DNA of 64,000 bases from Arthrobacter sp. (GTDB taxonomy: Bacteria; Actinomycetota; Actinomycetes; Actinomycetales; Micrococcaceae): assembly GCA_026393275.1 (NCBI GenBank), contig JAPLAM010000040.1, positions 29,301 through 93,300 on the forward strand. Reading direction: 5' to 3'. The position numbers and the translations under genes are program-made. Shown here piece after piece: positions 8,947-17,493 of this stretch (its first letter is position 1; each line of letters opens with the position of its first letter). The notes under the pieces are model-generated. The model was not told the DNA's origin and did not search any database. It was given only the letters and a program-made list of their open reading frames with translations.

Positions 8947-10134
8947 ATGCGGTTATTGCACACCTCGGACTGGCATTTGGGCCGGTCGTTCCACGGCGTC
9001 GGGATGCTCGACGCCCAGCGCGCCTTCGTCGACCAGTTGGTCGACGTCGTGCGCGAGCAGGCCGTCGATGTGGTGCTGATCGCGGGCGACGTGTACGACC
9101 GCGCCCTGCCCGGCGTCGACGTCGTCGGCCTGCTCGACGACGCCCTGGTGCGGTTGACCAATGCCGGGGCGAAGGTGGTGCTGACCAGCGGCAACCACGA
9201 TTCGGCCATCCGGCTCGGCTTCGCGTCCCGGTTGCTGGAACGCGGGGGAGTGCATCTGCGCACCCGGCTCGCGGAACTGGATACGCCGCTGGTGCTGCCC
9301 CTCACTGATGGCACGGACGAGGGCCACGGCAGCGAGCCGGTGCTGGCGATCTACGGCATCCCCTGGCTGGAGCCGCGGCTGGTCGCCGGCCAGTTGGGCG
9401 TCGAGACCGCCAGCCACTTTGAGGTGACCCGCGCCGCCACCGAGATGATCCGTGCCGACATAGCGGTCCGGTCCACGTCCCGGACCATCCATTCCGTGGT
9501 GCTCGCCCACACCTTCGCCAGCGGGGGGATCAGCTCGGACAGCGAACGGGACCTGAGCATCGGCGGGGTGGGCGCCGTGCCGTTGGATCTCTTTGACGGC
9601 TTCAGCTACACGGCCCTGGGGCACCTGCACGGCCGGCAGTCGCTCTCGCCCGCCGTCCGTTATTCCGGTTCGCCGCTGGCCTATTCGTTCTCGGAAGCGA
9701 AGCACCGGAAGGGCGGCTGGCTGATCGACGTGGACGCCAGCGGCGTCACCGCTGTTACCGAGGTGCTGTGGGAAGCCCCGCGCGCACTAGCCGTGCTGCG
9801 CGGCAAACTGGACGAGCTGCTTGAGGGCGAGGAGTTCGCGTGGGCCGAGGACGCCTACTGCCAGATCACCCTGACAGACCCGCAGCGCCCGTCGCAGGCC
9901 ATGGAACGGCTCCGCGCACGCTTTCCCGACACCCTGGTCCTGGGCTTTGACCCCGAAGGTGCCGCGGCGTCGGCCAAGACCAGCTACAGCAGCCGGCTGG
10001 CCCAAGCCGGGGACGACCTCTCGATCTGTTGCGGGTTCCTGGAGCACGTCCGGGGCCGCAGCGCCGACGCGGCCGAATCCGCCGTCCTGGCCGAAGCGCT
10101 CGAAGCCGTCCGGCTCGAAGGGGTGTCCCGGTGA
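8947..10134 (+). CDS. sbcD: Nuclease SbcCD subunit D
   Basis: A 395-aa Mre11-type metallophosphoesterase, the nuclease partner of SbcC that processes hairpins, double-strand ends and protein-blocked ends. Phosphodiesterase motifs are in order: LHTSDWHLGR at the N-terminus, GDVYDRA, SGNHDS, AHTF and GHLHG. TAGCGT lies 6 nt before the ATG (leaderless pattern). The stop overlaps the sbcC start (GTGA at 10131-10134), so both subunits are made together. Confidence 0.95.
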   Translation: MRLLHTSDWHLGRSFHGVGMLDAQRAFVDQLVDVVREQAVDVVLIAGDVYDRALPGVDVVGLLDDALVRLTNAGAKVVLTSGNHDSAIRLGFASRLLERGGVHLRTRLAELDTPLVLPLTDGTDEGHGSEPVLAIYGIPWLEPRLVAGQLGVETASHFEVTRAATEMIRADIAVRSTSRTIHSVVLAHTFASGGISSDSERDLSIGGVGAVPLDLFDGFSYTALGHLHGRQSLSPAVRYSGSPLAYSFSEAKHRKGGWLIDVDASGVTAVTEVLWEAPRALAVLRGKLDELLEGEEFAWAEDAYCQITLTDPQRPSQAMERLRARFPDTLVLGFDPEGAAASAKTSYSSRLAQAGDDLSICCGFLEHVRGRSADAAESAVLAEALEAVRLEGVSR

Positions 10135-13100
10135 GGATCCACCGCCTCGAAATTTCCGCGTTCGGCCCCTTCGCCGGCACGGAGCGCATCGACTTCGACC
10201 GGCTCAGCACGCACGGGCTCTTCCTGCTCAACGGTGCCACCGGGGCCGGCAAGACCAGCGTCCTGGACGCCATCTGCTTCGCCCTCTACGGATCGGTGCC
10301 CGGTGCCCGGCAGGAGGGCAAGCGGCTGCGCAGCGACCACGCCGACGCGGCCGCCGAGCCGCGCGTCACCTGCGAGTTTTCCGCCAAGGGTAGGCACTTC
10401 GAAGTGTCCCGGACGCCCGCCTGGAACAAGCCCAGCGCGCGGGGCAAGAACGGTTTCACCGAGCAGAAGGCCAACACGCTGCTGCGCGAGCGGGTGGACG
10501 GCGAATGGGTGGAAAAGTCGGGCCGCAATGACGAGGCGGGCGCCGAAATCACGGCCCTGCTGGGCATGGACCGGGAGCAGTTCACCCGGGTGGTGATGCT
10601 GCCGCAAGGCGACTTTGCGGCCTTCCTGCGCTCCAAGGCCTCCGACCGGCTGGTGCTGCTCCAAAGCCTGTTCGGCACCCAGCGTTTCGAATCGGTGGAA
10701 CTGGAATTAGGCCGCCGGGCGGCTGCGGCCCGTGGCGAAGTGGAAAGCCTCAACAACCAGTTGGCGCTCCTGCTGGCGCAGGCCGAAGCGGAAACCGCGG
10801 GCCTCGGTCTGGAACTGGACGGGGCTCCGGACCGCGAGGACGCCGACGGGCTGCTGGCTTGGCTTGAGGCCGCCGGTGCCTCGATAGCCGGCACCCGGCA
10901 GGCCGCGGCAGCCGAGGCCGAGCGCCTGGCCGCCGACCTGGCCACCCGGCTGGAGACGGCTGCGGCGCGCGCCGCCCGGCAGGCAAAACTAGCGGCCGCC
11001 GAACAGCGCAAGGCCGACGCCGAGGTGGCCGCTCCGGAGCTGCGGAACAAGGCCACGCGGCTGGAACGGCACCGCAAAGCCGAAGTGCTCGGCGGCCAGC
11101 TGCAAGCCGTGGACAGTGCCAAGTCCGCGGAGGAAGGGGCGGTCGTTTCCGCGTCCGCCGCGTCCGCCGAGCTGCGTGCAGCGGCGCTGGTCGACCCGGA
11201 GCTGGCCGGGTTGCCGGACACCCTGACGGACATGCTGCCGGACACGCTGGCGGGCACGGGGCCGGACGCGCTTCCCGCTGGCGGGCCGCCACTGGACGGA
11301 TCCGTGCTGCGGGGCGGGCTCGCCCGACTCCGCTCCCTCCGCGCCGTTCTGGAGGAACGGGTGCCGGACGAGGAACGCCTCGCCGTCCTGCTCACGCGCG
11401 GCACCGAGCTGCAGCGAAGCCTGGACGGGCTCCACACCGCAAGCCGCTCCGGCGCCGCGGCCCTGGACACGCTGCGGGCCGAATCGGCGGAGCTCCTCGC
11501 CGCCCTGGCCCCGCTCGAGGAGCTTGCCGCGGAAGTCCAGCTGCGGACCAAGGAGGCCGCCGCCGCGGACGAGCTGGTAAGCATCGTCCGCAGGCACACC
11601 GCGGCCGCGGAAGACTGCGCGCGCATCGCCGACCGGCACCGCCTGGCCCGCGACCGGCACCAGGACCGCCGTCAGCGCTGGCTTGACCTCCGGGAGGAGC
11701 GGCTCGCCAATGCCGCCGCGGAACTCGCGGCCCAACTGCTTCCGGAGCAGCCGTGTCCGGTCTGCGGCAGCCCCGAACATCCCGCCCCCGCTCCGGCCGC
11801 GTCTTCCGCCCTGGCCGTCGCCGAGGCCGAAAGGGCCGCCCAGGAAGATGCCGAGGCGGCCGAGACGGTGCTGTCGGCGCTTGAACGCGAGCTTGTCGAA
11901 GCCCAGCAGGACCTCGCCGTGCTGGCCGCGCAGGGCGGCGACACCGCCCCCGACGTTGCCCGCAGCGACGCCGAGGTGGCGAAGACCCTGGCGGCCGACG
12001 CCACCCGCGCGGTCGCGGAGCTGGCGGCCAACCGGGTCCGGCGCTCTGAACTGGAGGACGAAATTTCGGTCGCGGAACATGCCCGGGCGGCGGCCGCCGA
12101 GGGGATCGCCCACACCGGCTCCACCCTCAGCGAAGTCCGAGGGCAAGCGGAGGGCCTTGAAGCCACCCTGGCGAGCCTGCGCTCAGGTCACGCGACCCTC
12201 GGGGCACGCCTCACCGCGGTCCACCGAACGACGGCCCTGCTTGAGCGCACTGATGCGGCCGCCGTCGCCCTCGAACAGGCCCGGGCACGGACCGCGGAGG
12301 CCGTCGCGCAACTGGACCGGGCCCTGCCTGCCGCCGGCTTCGACTCCGCCGCCGCGGCCCGCGCGGTGCTGCTTCCGGCCTCCGACGCGGCCGGGCTGGA
12401 AACCGCGCTCCGGTCCGGGCAGGATGAAGCCGCCCGGCTCGAGGAACTCTTTGCCGGCGAGGAACTCGCCCTGGCCGCCCGGGAGCTGGCGACAGACGGG
12501 CCGGCGGACCCCGGCGTGCTCGATCAGCTCCGCGCCGACTCCGCCGCGGCGGAACGCAACGCCCGCGAGGCGGTGCTGGCCTCCGGACTCGCCGGGAAGT
12601 CGGTGCGGACGCTGGGTGGGATCTCCGCCAAGTACGCGGAACAGGCCGCGGCCGGCCGTGCCCCCCGGGAACGGGCAGCGCTGTGGACCGCCGTGGCGGA
12701 TGCGGCCCGGGGCGGCGGGGACAACACCTTCCGCATGAGCTTGAACAGCTACGTCCTTGCCGCCCGGCTGGAACAGGTGGCGGCGGCAGCCTCGGAGCGG
12801 CTGATCGGCATGAGCGACGGCCGGTACACCCTGCAGCACACCGACGCCAGGGCAGCCCGCGGGCAGAAATCCGGGCTGGGCCTGGAGGTCGTCGACCAGT
12901 GGACCGGCCAGCGCCGGGACACGGCCACGCTGTCCGGCGGAGAGTCCTTCATGGCCTCACTCGCGCTCGCGCTCGGCCTTGCGGACGTGGTGCAGATGGA
13001 ATCCGGCGGCGTGGACATCGAAACCCTGTTCGTTGACGAGGGCTTCGGAAGCCTAGACGAGCAGTCCCTCGAGCAGGTCATGGACGCCCTCGAAGGGCTC

Positions 13101-13232
13101 CGCGACGGTGGCCGGGTGGTGGGCCTTGTAAGCCATGTGGCCGGAATGAAACAACGGATCACCACCCAGCTGCAGGTGGTCAAGGGCCGCAACGGATCCA
13201 CCCTGCACATCTCCGACGACGGCCAGGCCTGA
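10131..13232 (+). CDS. sbcC: Nuclease SbcCD subunit C (SMC-like ATPase)
   Basis: A 1033-aa Rad50-type ATPase. Walker A GATGAGKTS is at residues 35-43. Long Ala/Glu-rich coiled coils flank a zinc-hook CPVCG near residue 541. The ABC signature LSGGESFMASLALALG and Walker B LFVDEGFGSLDE are close to the C-terminus. The open frame starts earlier at 10029, but the GTG at 10131 overlaps the sbcD stop and gives the family N-terminus RIHRLEISAFGPF. It drives the DNA-end tethering and ATP-dependent nuclease activity of SbcCD. Confidence 0.95.
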   Translation: MRIHRLEISAFGPFAGTERIDFDRLSTHGLFLLNGATGAGKTSVLDAICFALYGSVPGARQEGKRLRSDHADAAAEPRVTCEFSAKGRHFEVSRTPAWNKPSARGKNGFTEQKANTLLRERVDGEWVEKSGRNDEAGAEITALLGMDREQFTRVVMLPQGDFAAFLRSKASDRLVLLQSLFGTQRFESVELELGRRAAAARGEVESLNNQLALLLAQAEAETAGLGLELDGAPDREDADGLLAWLEAAGASIAGTRQAAAAEAERLAADLATRLETAAARAARQAKLAAAEQRKADAEVAAPELRNKATRLERHRKAEVLGGQLQAVDSAKSAEEGAVVSASAASAELRAAALVDPELAGLPDTLTDMLPDTLAGTGPDALPAGGPPLDGSVLRGGLARLRSLRAVLEERVPDEERLAVLLTRGTELQRSLDGLHTASRSGAAALDTLRAESAELLAALAPLEELAAEVQLRTKEAAAADELVSIVRRHTAAAEDCARIADRHRLARDRHQDRRQRWLDLREERLANAAAELAAQLLPEQPCPVCGSPEHPAPAPAASSALAVAEAERAAQEDAEAAETVLSALERELVEAQQDLAVLAAQGGDTAPDVARSDAEVAKTLAADATRAVAELAANRVRRSELEDEISVAEHARAAAAEGIAHTGSTLSEVRGQAEGLEATLASLRSGHATLGARLTAVHRTTALLERTDAAAVALEQARARTAEAVAQLDRALPAAGFDSAAAARAVLLPASDAAGLETALRSGQDEAARLEELFAGEELALAARELATDGPADPGVLDQLRADSAAAERNAREAVLASGLAGKSVRTLGGISAKYAEQAAAGRAPRERAALWTAVADAARGGGDNTFRMSLNSYVLAARLEQVAAAASERLIGMSDGRYTLQHTDARAARGQKSGLGLEVVDQWTGQRRDTATLSGGESFMASLALALGLADVVQMESGGVDIETLFVDEGFGSLDEQSLEQVMDALEGLRDGGRVVGLVSHVAGMKQRITTQLQVVKGRNGSTLHISDDGQA

Positions 13233-13281
13233 CGCGGGCCCGCTCGGCTACACTGGGAGGGTTACCGGGTCGCGCGCATCG

Positions 13282-13296
13282 GGAGGAGGGACGATG
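13282..13296 (+). promoter_or_regulatory. Strong Shine-Dalgarno before an out-of-frame ATG
   Basis: ggaggaggg (13282-13290) is one of the best ribosome sites in the window, but it serves the ATG at 13294, which is out of frame with the MFS gene starting at 13322. A TACACT box at about 13250 may be the promoter -10. The out-of-frame ORF could run 183 codons inside the transporter gene. It might act as an initiation site for coupling; see findings. Confidence 0.4.
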
Positions 13297-13321
13297 CGCA
13301 CCATTCAACGAACCCGGAACC

Positions 13322-14656
13322 ATGAACCCTTCACCGTCGTCCACGACGTCCCCTTCCCCTGCGGCACCCGCAGAACCCCGCGGCGGCGGCCGCTTCGCCC
13401 GCCTGCCCCTGCTGGCCGGCCGGAGTTTCATCCCGCTGGGGCTCTTCGCCCGTCTACCGCTGGCCATGCTGACCGTGGGCGCCCTGACCCTTGTGACCGG
13501 CGTGACCGGATCCTACGCGGTGGGCGGCGCCGCTGCCGGCGCCGTCGGGATCGGCTCGGCGCTCGGAGCGCCCGTGCTGGGGGCCCTGGCGGACCGGCTG
13601 GGCCAACGGCCCGTCCTGCTCGTTGCCGCAGTCTTCAACACGGCGGCCGTGACCGCCCTGATCCTCGCTGCGTACCTGGTCCCGGGTGCCCAGGAGCTGT
13701 CCGCCGCCGTGCCGGTGCTCGCCGCGGCGTTCGTGGCCGGCGCCAGCTGCCCGCAGGTCGGCCCGCTGGCCCGGGTCCGCTGGATGGCCCTGAGTTCGCG
13801 CGGCGGCGGCCGGCCTGGGGATCTGGACACCGCACTGTCCTATGAAAGCACCGCCGACGAGCTGACCTTCGTGCTGGGTCCCGCGCTGGTGGGAATCCTC
13901 GCCAGCCTGGTCACCCCCTGGCTGCCGCTCGCGCTCGCCGCCGCGCTCACCCTCACCCTGGTGCCCGCCTTCGCCGTGCACCCGACGCACCGTGCGGTGC
14001 CGCGCACGCCGGCGCGGAGCGGCCCGGCTGCGGCCGCCGCCCGTCAGCGCCGGAAGTCCCTGACGGCATCGCAGCGCGCGGCCGGAATCGCCGCCGTCGG
14101 CCTGCCGGTGCTGGCCATGGTCTGCATGGGAACCTTCTTCGGCTCGACCCAGACCTCCCTAAGTTCCTTTTCGGCCGGCTTCGCCAGTTCGGAGGTGGCG
14201 GGGCTGCTGTACGCGGTGATGGGCCTGAGCTCGGCCGCCGCGGCGCTGTCGGTGGCGTACTGGCCCCGGCGCTTCGGCATCCCGGCCCGCTGGCTGGCCT
14301 GCGCTGCCCTGATGGCCGGACTCGCGGCACTCCTGTTGCTGCCCTCGACCGCGCTGCCCATGATCCTCGTGCTGCTGGTCCTGGGACTGCCGGTGGGTCC
14401 GCTGATGGTCACCGTGTTCGCCATCGGTGGCCTCGTGGCGCCGGACGGGAAACTCGGGACCGTGATGACGGCGCTGGCCAGCGGCCTCGTGGCCGGAACC
14501 GCCGTCGGTTCGTCCATCGCCGGGCAGCTCGCACAGACCGTCGGCTATTCGGCTGCGTTCGTGGTTCCGGTCTGCGCCGCCTCGGCGCTGTTCCTGCTCG
14601 GTGCGGCAGCCGCCGTCGTGCTCCGGCGACGGCCCGGTACCGCGGTCTCCGCCTAA
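13322..14656 (+). CDS. MFS transporter
   Basis: A 444-aa protein with about 12 hydrophobic helices and a duplicated MFS layout. The loop after helix 2 reads ALADRLGQRPVL (a variant GxxxDRxGRR motif) and a long central loop is rich in Arg/Ala. It is probably a proton-driven exporter of small molecules; no substrate can be assigned. The start is uncertain: the only in-frame ATG before the first helix is at 13322, with just a weak cccgga upstream. The stop codon is directly followed by a palindromic intergenic element that may end its transcript. Confidence 0.82.
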   Translation: MNPSPSSTTSPSPAAPAEPRGGGRFARLPLLAGRSFIPLGLFARLPLAMLTVGALTLVTGVTGSYAVGGAAAGAVGIGSALGAPVLGALADRLGQRPVLLVAAVFNTAAVTALILAAYLVPGAQELSAAVPVLAAAFVAGASCPQVGPLARVRWMALSSRGGGRPGDLDTALSYESTADELTFVLGPALVGILASLVTPWLPLALAAALTLTLVPAFAVHPTHRAVPRTPARSGPAAAAARQRRKSLTASQRAAGIAAVGLPVLAMVCMGTFFGSTQTSLSSFSAGFASSEVAGLLYAVMGLSSAAAALSVAYWPRRFGIPARWLACAALMAGLAALLLLPSTALPMILVLLVLGLPVGPLMVTVFAIGGLVAPDGKLGTVMTALASGLVAGTAVGSSIAGQLAQTVGYSAAFVVPVCAASALFLLGAAAAVVLRRRPGTAVSA

Positions 14657-14721
14657 CCCAACTGAGTAGCACTTGTTGTCGTTCCGAGGCCCAAACCGAC
14701 ACCAACTGCGACCCAGTTGGG
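14657..14721. repeat. Palindromic intergenic element, copy A
   Basis: A 65-nt imperfect palindrome beginning cccaactgagtagcactt and ending gcgacccagttggg, immediately after the MFS stop codon. Its arms resemble those of copies B (36263) and C (37336): CCCAACT outer ends, a GCA-TG-CG core and a GTTTTGAG-like inner part, here gttccgag. This copy is the most diverged. A hairpin/terminator function is likely. Confidence 0.7.
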
Positions 14722-14811
14722 CCTGGCGACCCACCGCCCGACCCGCCGGGCGACGCTTTCACGACACATGTGTGGTTTATCACATGTTTCATAGTATGAT
14801 CTCGAATACCA

Positions 14812-14829
14812 ACTGACCGTTCGATCAGT
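14812..14829. promoter_or_regulatory. TetR-type operator candidate upstream of MHS transporter
   Basis: Inverted repeat actgaccgt/tcgatcagt (7 of 9 positions symmetric), resembling the ACCGTTCGGT cores bound by some actinobacterial TetR repressors. It lies downstream of a TATGAT -10-like hexamer (14795-14800) in an AT-rich stretch (14760-14800) and 70 nt before the transporter ATG. No TetR gene is adjacent, so the regulator is unknown. Confidence 0.4.
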
Positions 14830-14898
14830 AATCACGAGGCACCCAGTTTCACTTCGCACCCACCGGGCAGCACCTCTGCCCCCAGCAATGGAGTTTCA

Positions 14899-16230
14899 AT
14901 GACCGCAACTTCAACCGTCGATTCAGAGGCCGGCCCCAGCAGCAAGCATGAGGAACGCAAGGTCCTCGCCGGGACCCTGGTCGGCACCACAATCGAGTGG
15001 TACGACTTCTTCATTTTCGCCCAGCTGACGGCAACGCTGCTGTCCCCGCTCTTCCTCGCACCCCTGAACGATTCCAACCCCGGCCTGGCGCAGATCCTCT
15101 CCTTCGCACTGATCGGCATCAGCTTCCTGTTCCGTCCGCTGGGCGCGATCATCGCCGGGCACCTCGGCGACCGCCTCGGCCGCAAGGCCATGCTGGTCTT
15201 CACCCTCGTCATGATGGGTGCCGCGACGGCCCTGATCGGTGTGCTGCCGACCTACGCCCAGATCGGTGTCTGGGCCCCGGTCCTGCTGATCCTGCTCCGC
15301 GTCATCCAGGGCTTCTCCGCCGGCGGTGAATGGGGCGGCGCCGCCCTGATGGCCGTGGAGCACGCTCCGATGAGCAAGCGCGGCCTGTTTGGCGCCTACC
15401 CGCAGATCGGCGTTCCGGTGGGCATGATCCTCGCCACCGGGCTGCTCTACTTCCTCAACACCGGCATGTCCAAGGAAGACTTTGCTTCCTGGGGCTGGCG
15501 GATGCCGTTCCTGCTCTCGATCGTGCTGATCGTGGTCGGCTACCTGATCCGGCGCGCCGTCGCCGAAAGCCCGGTCTTCAAGGAGATGCAGGACCGCAAG
15601 GAGGAAAGCAAGGCTCCTCTGGGCGAGCTGATCCGCAAGCACAAGAAGGCCGTCCTCTACTCGACGATGATCTTCATCGGCAACAACGCCGCCGGCTACC
15701 TGCTGATCGCCTTCTTCATCTCCTACGCCACCAAGACGCTGAAGATGCCCACCCCGCAGATCCTGCTGGCCACCACGCTGGCCTCCTTCGGCTGGCTCAT
15801 CTTCACCCTCGTCGGCGGCTGGCTTTCGGACAAGATCGGCCGGGTCAAGACCTTCCTGATCGGCTACGCAATCGTCTTCGCCTGGATGATCCCGATGTTC
15901 GCCCTGATCGACACCAAGGACATCGTGCTCTACGGGGTGGCCTTGTTCGTCCTCACCATCGGCCTCGGCCTGTCCTACGGTCCGATGTCCGCCATGTACG
16001 CCGAGATGTTCCCGGCCAACGTCCGGTACTCCGGCATCTCCATCGGGTACGCCTTCGGGGCCATCCTTGGCGGCGCGTTCGCGGCCACCATCGCCGAGGC
16101 CCTGCTGCAGGGCACGCACTGGACCGGATCCATCGGCATCTACATCATGATCCTCTGCGTCATCTCCGCCGTCGGCGTCGTCCTGGCCAAGGAAACCCGC
16201 GGCCGCCCGCTGGGCCTCAGCAAGCACTAA
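14899..16230 (+). CDS. MHS-family MFS transporter (metabolite:H+ symporter)
   Basis: A 443-aa 12-helix symporter of the metabolite:H+ symporter family (ShiA/ProP/KgtP relatives). Diagnostic features are the N-terminal GTTIEWYDFFIFA, GHLGDRLGRKAML after helix 2, and the GGEWGGAALM segment in helix 4. It probably imports a carboxylate or osmolyte. Codon use is strongly optimised compared with neighbouring genes, suggesting high expression. A tggag ribosome site precedes the ATG. The gene ends in a very stable hairpin. Confidence 0.9.
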   Translation: MTATSTVDSEAGPSSKHEERKVLAGTLVGTTIEWYDFFIFAQLTATLLSPLFLAPLNDSNPGLAQILSFALIGISFLFRPLGAIIAGHLGDRLGRKAMLVFTLVMMGAATALIGVLPTYAQIGVWAPVLLILLRVIQGFSAGGEWGGAALMAVEHAPMSKRGLFGAYPQIGVPVGMILATGLLYFLNTGMSKEDFASWGWRMPFLLSIVLIVVGYLIRRAVAESPVFKEMQDRKEESKAPLGELIRKHKKAVLYSTMIFIGNNAAGYLLIAFFISYATKTLKMPTPQILLATTLASFGWLIFTLVGGWLSDKIGRVKTFLIGYAIVFAWMIPMFALIDTKDIVLYGVALFVLTIGLGLSYGPMSAMYAEMFPANVRYSGISIGYAFGAILGGAFAATIAEALLQGTHWTGSIGIYIMILCVISAVGVVLAKETRGRPLGLSKH

Positions 16231-16243
16231 GCGGCCCAACAGC

Positions 16244-16303
16244 AACGCGGGGTCACCCAGCGCCGTCCGGAACCTCCGGATCGGCGCGAAGTGACCCCGC
16301 GTT
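16244..16303. terminator. Long nested hairpin between convergent genes
   Basis: Outer 13-bp perfect stem (16244-16256 with 16291-16303, aacgcggggtcac/gtgaccccgcgtt) enclosing an inner stem gcgccg-tccgg/ccgga-t-cggcgc. It is followed by cgttattt on the plus strand. It sits between the MHS gene and the convergent hydrolase gene and can end transcription from both sides. Confidence 0.75.
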
Positions 16304-16331
16304 CGTTATTTAAGACTGAATCAAGAAGTGC

Positions 16332-17159
16332 CTAAACGGCCAGGAAGCTGATGGCACCCTGTTTGAAGGCCCGGCTGGTGACGGCGTTGGTGTGGTTCCG
16401 GCCCGGCAGGATGAGCTGTTCCACCATCGAGCCGGCCCGGGCGCCCAGCTTGGCGAGCTCGGGCATGGACGCGGCCCGCTCATCCTGTTCCCCGGCCACC
16501 AGCAGCATCGGCATCGGCGGGACAGCCTCGGCCGCGTCGAACGGCTCGTCCTTGATCGCCTCGACCAGGGACAACAGCGCAAAGATGTTGTTGCTCGGCA
16601 GCAGCTGCGCCATTTTCAGCAGCCCGGCGGTGGAAGCGTCCGCGATCGGCGTGCCGTCGGCCAGGTACCGCTGCGCGGCAACCAGGTCGAAGTCGGCCAG
16701 CGGGTCCGCCACGTTGGGGCCGCCCAGGACCAGCCGGTGGACGAGTTCGTGCTGGGTGGCGCCGAATTCCCAGGCCAGCCGGGCCCCCAGCGAGTAGCCG
16801 ATCACGTCCAGCCCGCTCGCCGGGTCGCCGTCGCGCAGGGGACGCGCGCCGGCGTCGAACGCGATCTGCAGCAGATCGGCACGGATCCGGCTGGGGGAAT
16901 AGGAGTCCCGGTCCTCGGGCGAGCCGCTGCGGCCGTGGCCGGGCAGGTCCACGGTGATGACGCGGCGGCCGGCCTGGGTGAGGGCCATGATCCAGCCGGT
17001 GTCCTCCCAGTTGAGCTTGGCGGAGGAGGAGAAGCCGTGCAGCAGCAGCACCGGGCGCAACCCGGCGTCGTCCGCTGGATCGTGCACCCCGACGTACAGC
17101 CGGGGATCGGTGCCCTCGACGGTGTGGGAATGCTGTTCGCCGGTGTGCCTGCCGCTCAT
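16332..17159 (-). CDS. Alpha/beta hydrolase, likely detached AcoC-type domain
   Basis: A 275-aa alpha/beta hydrolase with the oxyanion region LLLHGFSSSAK, the nucleophile elbow GYSLG and a C-terminal GRNHTNA histidine. It is the last gene of the 2-oxo-acid dehydrogenase operon and begins 4 nt after the lipoyl-domain gene. In acetoin dehydrogenase E2 (AcoC) a lipoyl domain is fused to just such a hydrolase fold, so this pair looks like AcoC in two pieces. That is inference; an ordinary esterase is the alternative. ATG at 17159 is preferred over ATG codons at 17177 and 17174, which lie within the upstream gene. Confidence 0.75.
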   Translation of the reverse strand: MSGRHTGEQHSHTVEGTDPRLYVGVHDPADDAGLRPVLLLHGFSSSAKLNWEDTGWIMALTQAGRRVITVDLPGHGRSGSPEDRDSYSPSRIRADLLQIAFDAGARPLRDGDPASGLDVIGYSLGARLAWEFGATQHELVHRLVLGGPNVADPLADFDLVAAQRYLADGTPIADASTAGLLKMAQLLPSNNIFALLSLVEAIKDEPFDAAEAVPPMPMLLVAGEQDERAASMPELAKLGARAGSMVEQLILPGRNHTNAVTSRAFKQGAISFLAV

Positions 17160-17163
17160 GGTG

Positions 17164-17493
17164 TCAGTCCTCATCAAGTACGGCGCTCAGGCGGACCCGG
17201 CGCTTCGGTGCCTCTTCCTTCGGGACCGTGCCCACGATGCCGGCGGTGTTGTCCGGCACCTCGAACACGATCAACGGCTCACCGACATTGATTTTGTCGC
17301 CGGGGCCGCCGTGGATACGCACTACCTTACCTGCCTGCGGGCTGGGCAATTCGACGGCCGACTTGGTGGTTTCGACCTCCACGAGGGGCTGGTTGCGTTC
17401 CACCTGCTCACCCGGCGACACCAGCCATTCCAGCACTGTCGCCTCGATGAGGCCCTCGCCGAGGTCAGGCAGCGGGAAGGAAATTTCAGCCAC
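17164..17493 (-). CDS. Stand-alone lipoyl (E2) domain protein
   Basis: A 109-aa protein consisting of one lipoyl domain: FPLPDLGEGLIEATVLEWLV at the N-terminus and the lipoylated lysine at residue 44 in ETTKSAVE. A short basic tail (KRRVRLSAV) follows, then the stop. The E3-binding and catalytic acyltransferase domains normal for E2 are missing. The GTG start has a ggag ribosome site and overlaps the E1 beta stop by 8 nt. It would carry the acyl group formed by the neighbouring E1 enzyme. No frameshift remnant of a longer E2 is seen before the hydrolase gene. Confidence 0.85.
   Translation of the reverse strand: MAEISFPLPDLGEGLIEATVLEWLVSPGEQVERNQPLVEVETTKSAVELPSPQAGKVVRIHGGPGDKINVGEPLIVFEVPDNTAGIVGTVPKEEAPKRRVRLSAVLDED

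Noticed and set aside
10029..10130. Upstream start for SbcC
   Set aside because: Those codons overlap sbcD; the GTGA overlap at 10131 gives the conserved N-terminus.
14923..16245. A 440-residue antisense frame opposite the MHS transporter
   Set aside because: It is a shadow of high-GC coding on the plus strand; composition is His/Asp/Gln/Gly-rich with no family motif.
15330..16313. A 327-residue plus-strand frame inside the MHS gene
   Set aside because: Arg/Pro/His-rich, in another frame of a well-supported gene and without a start signal.
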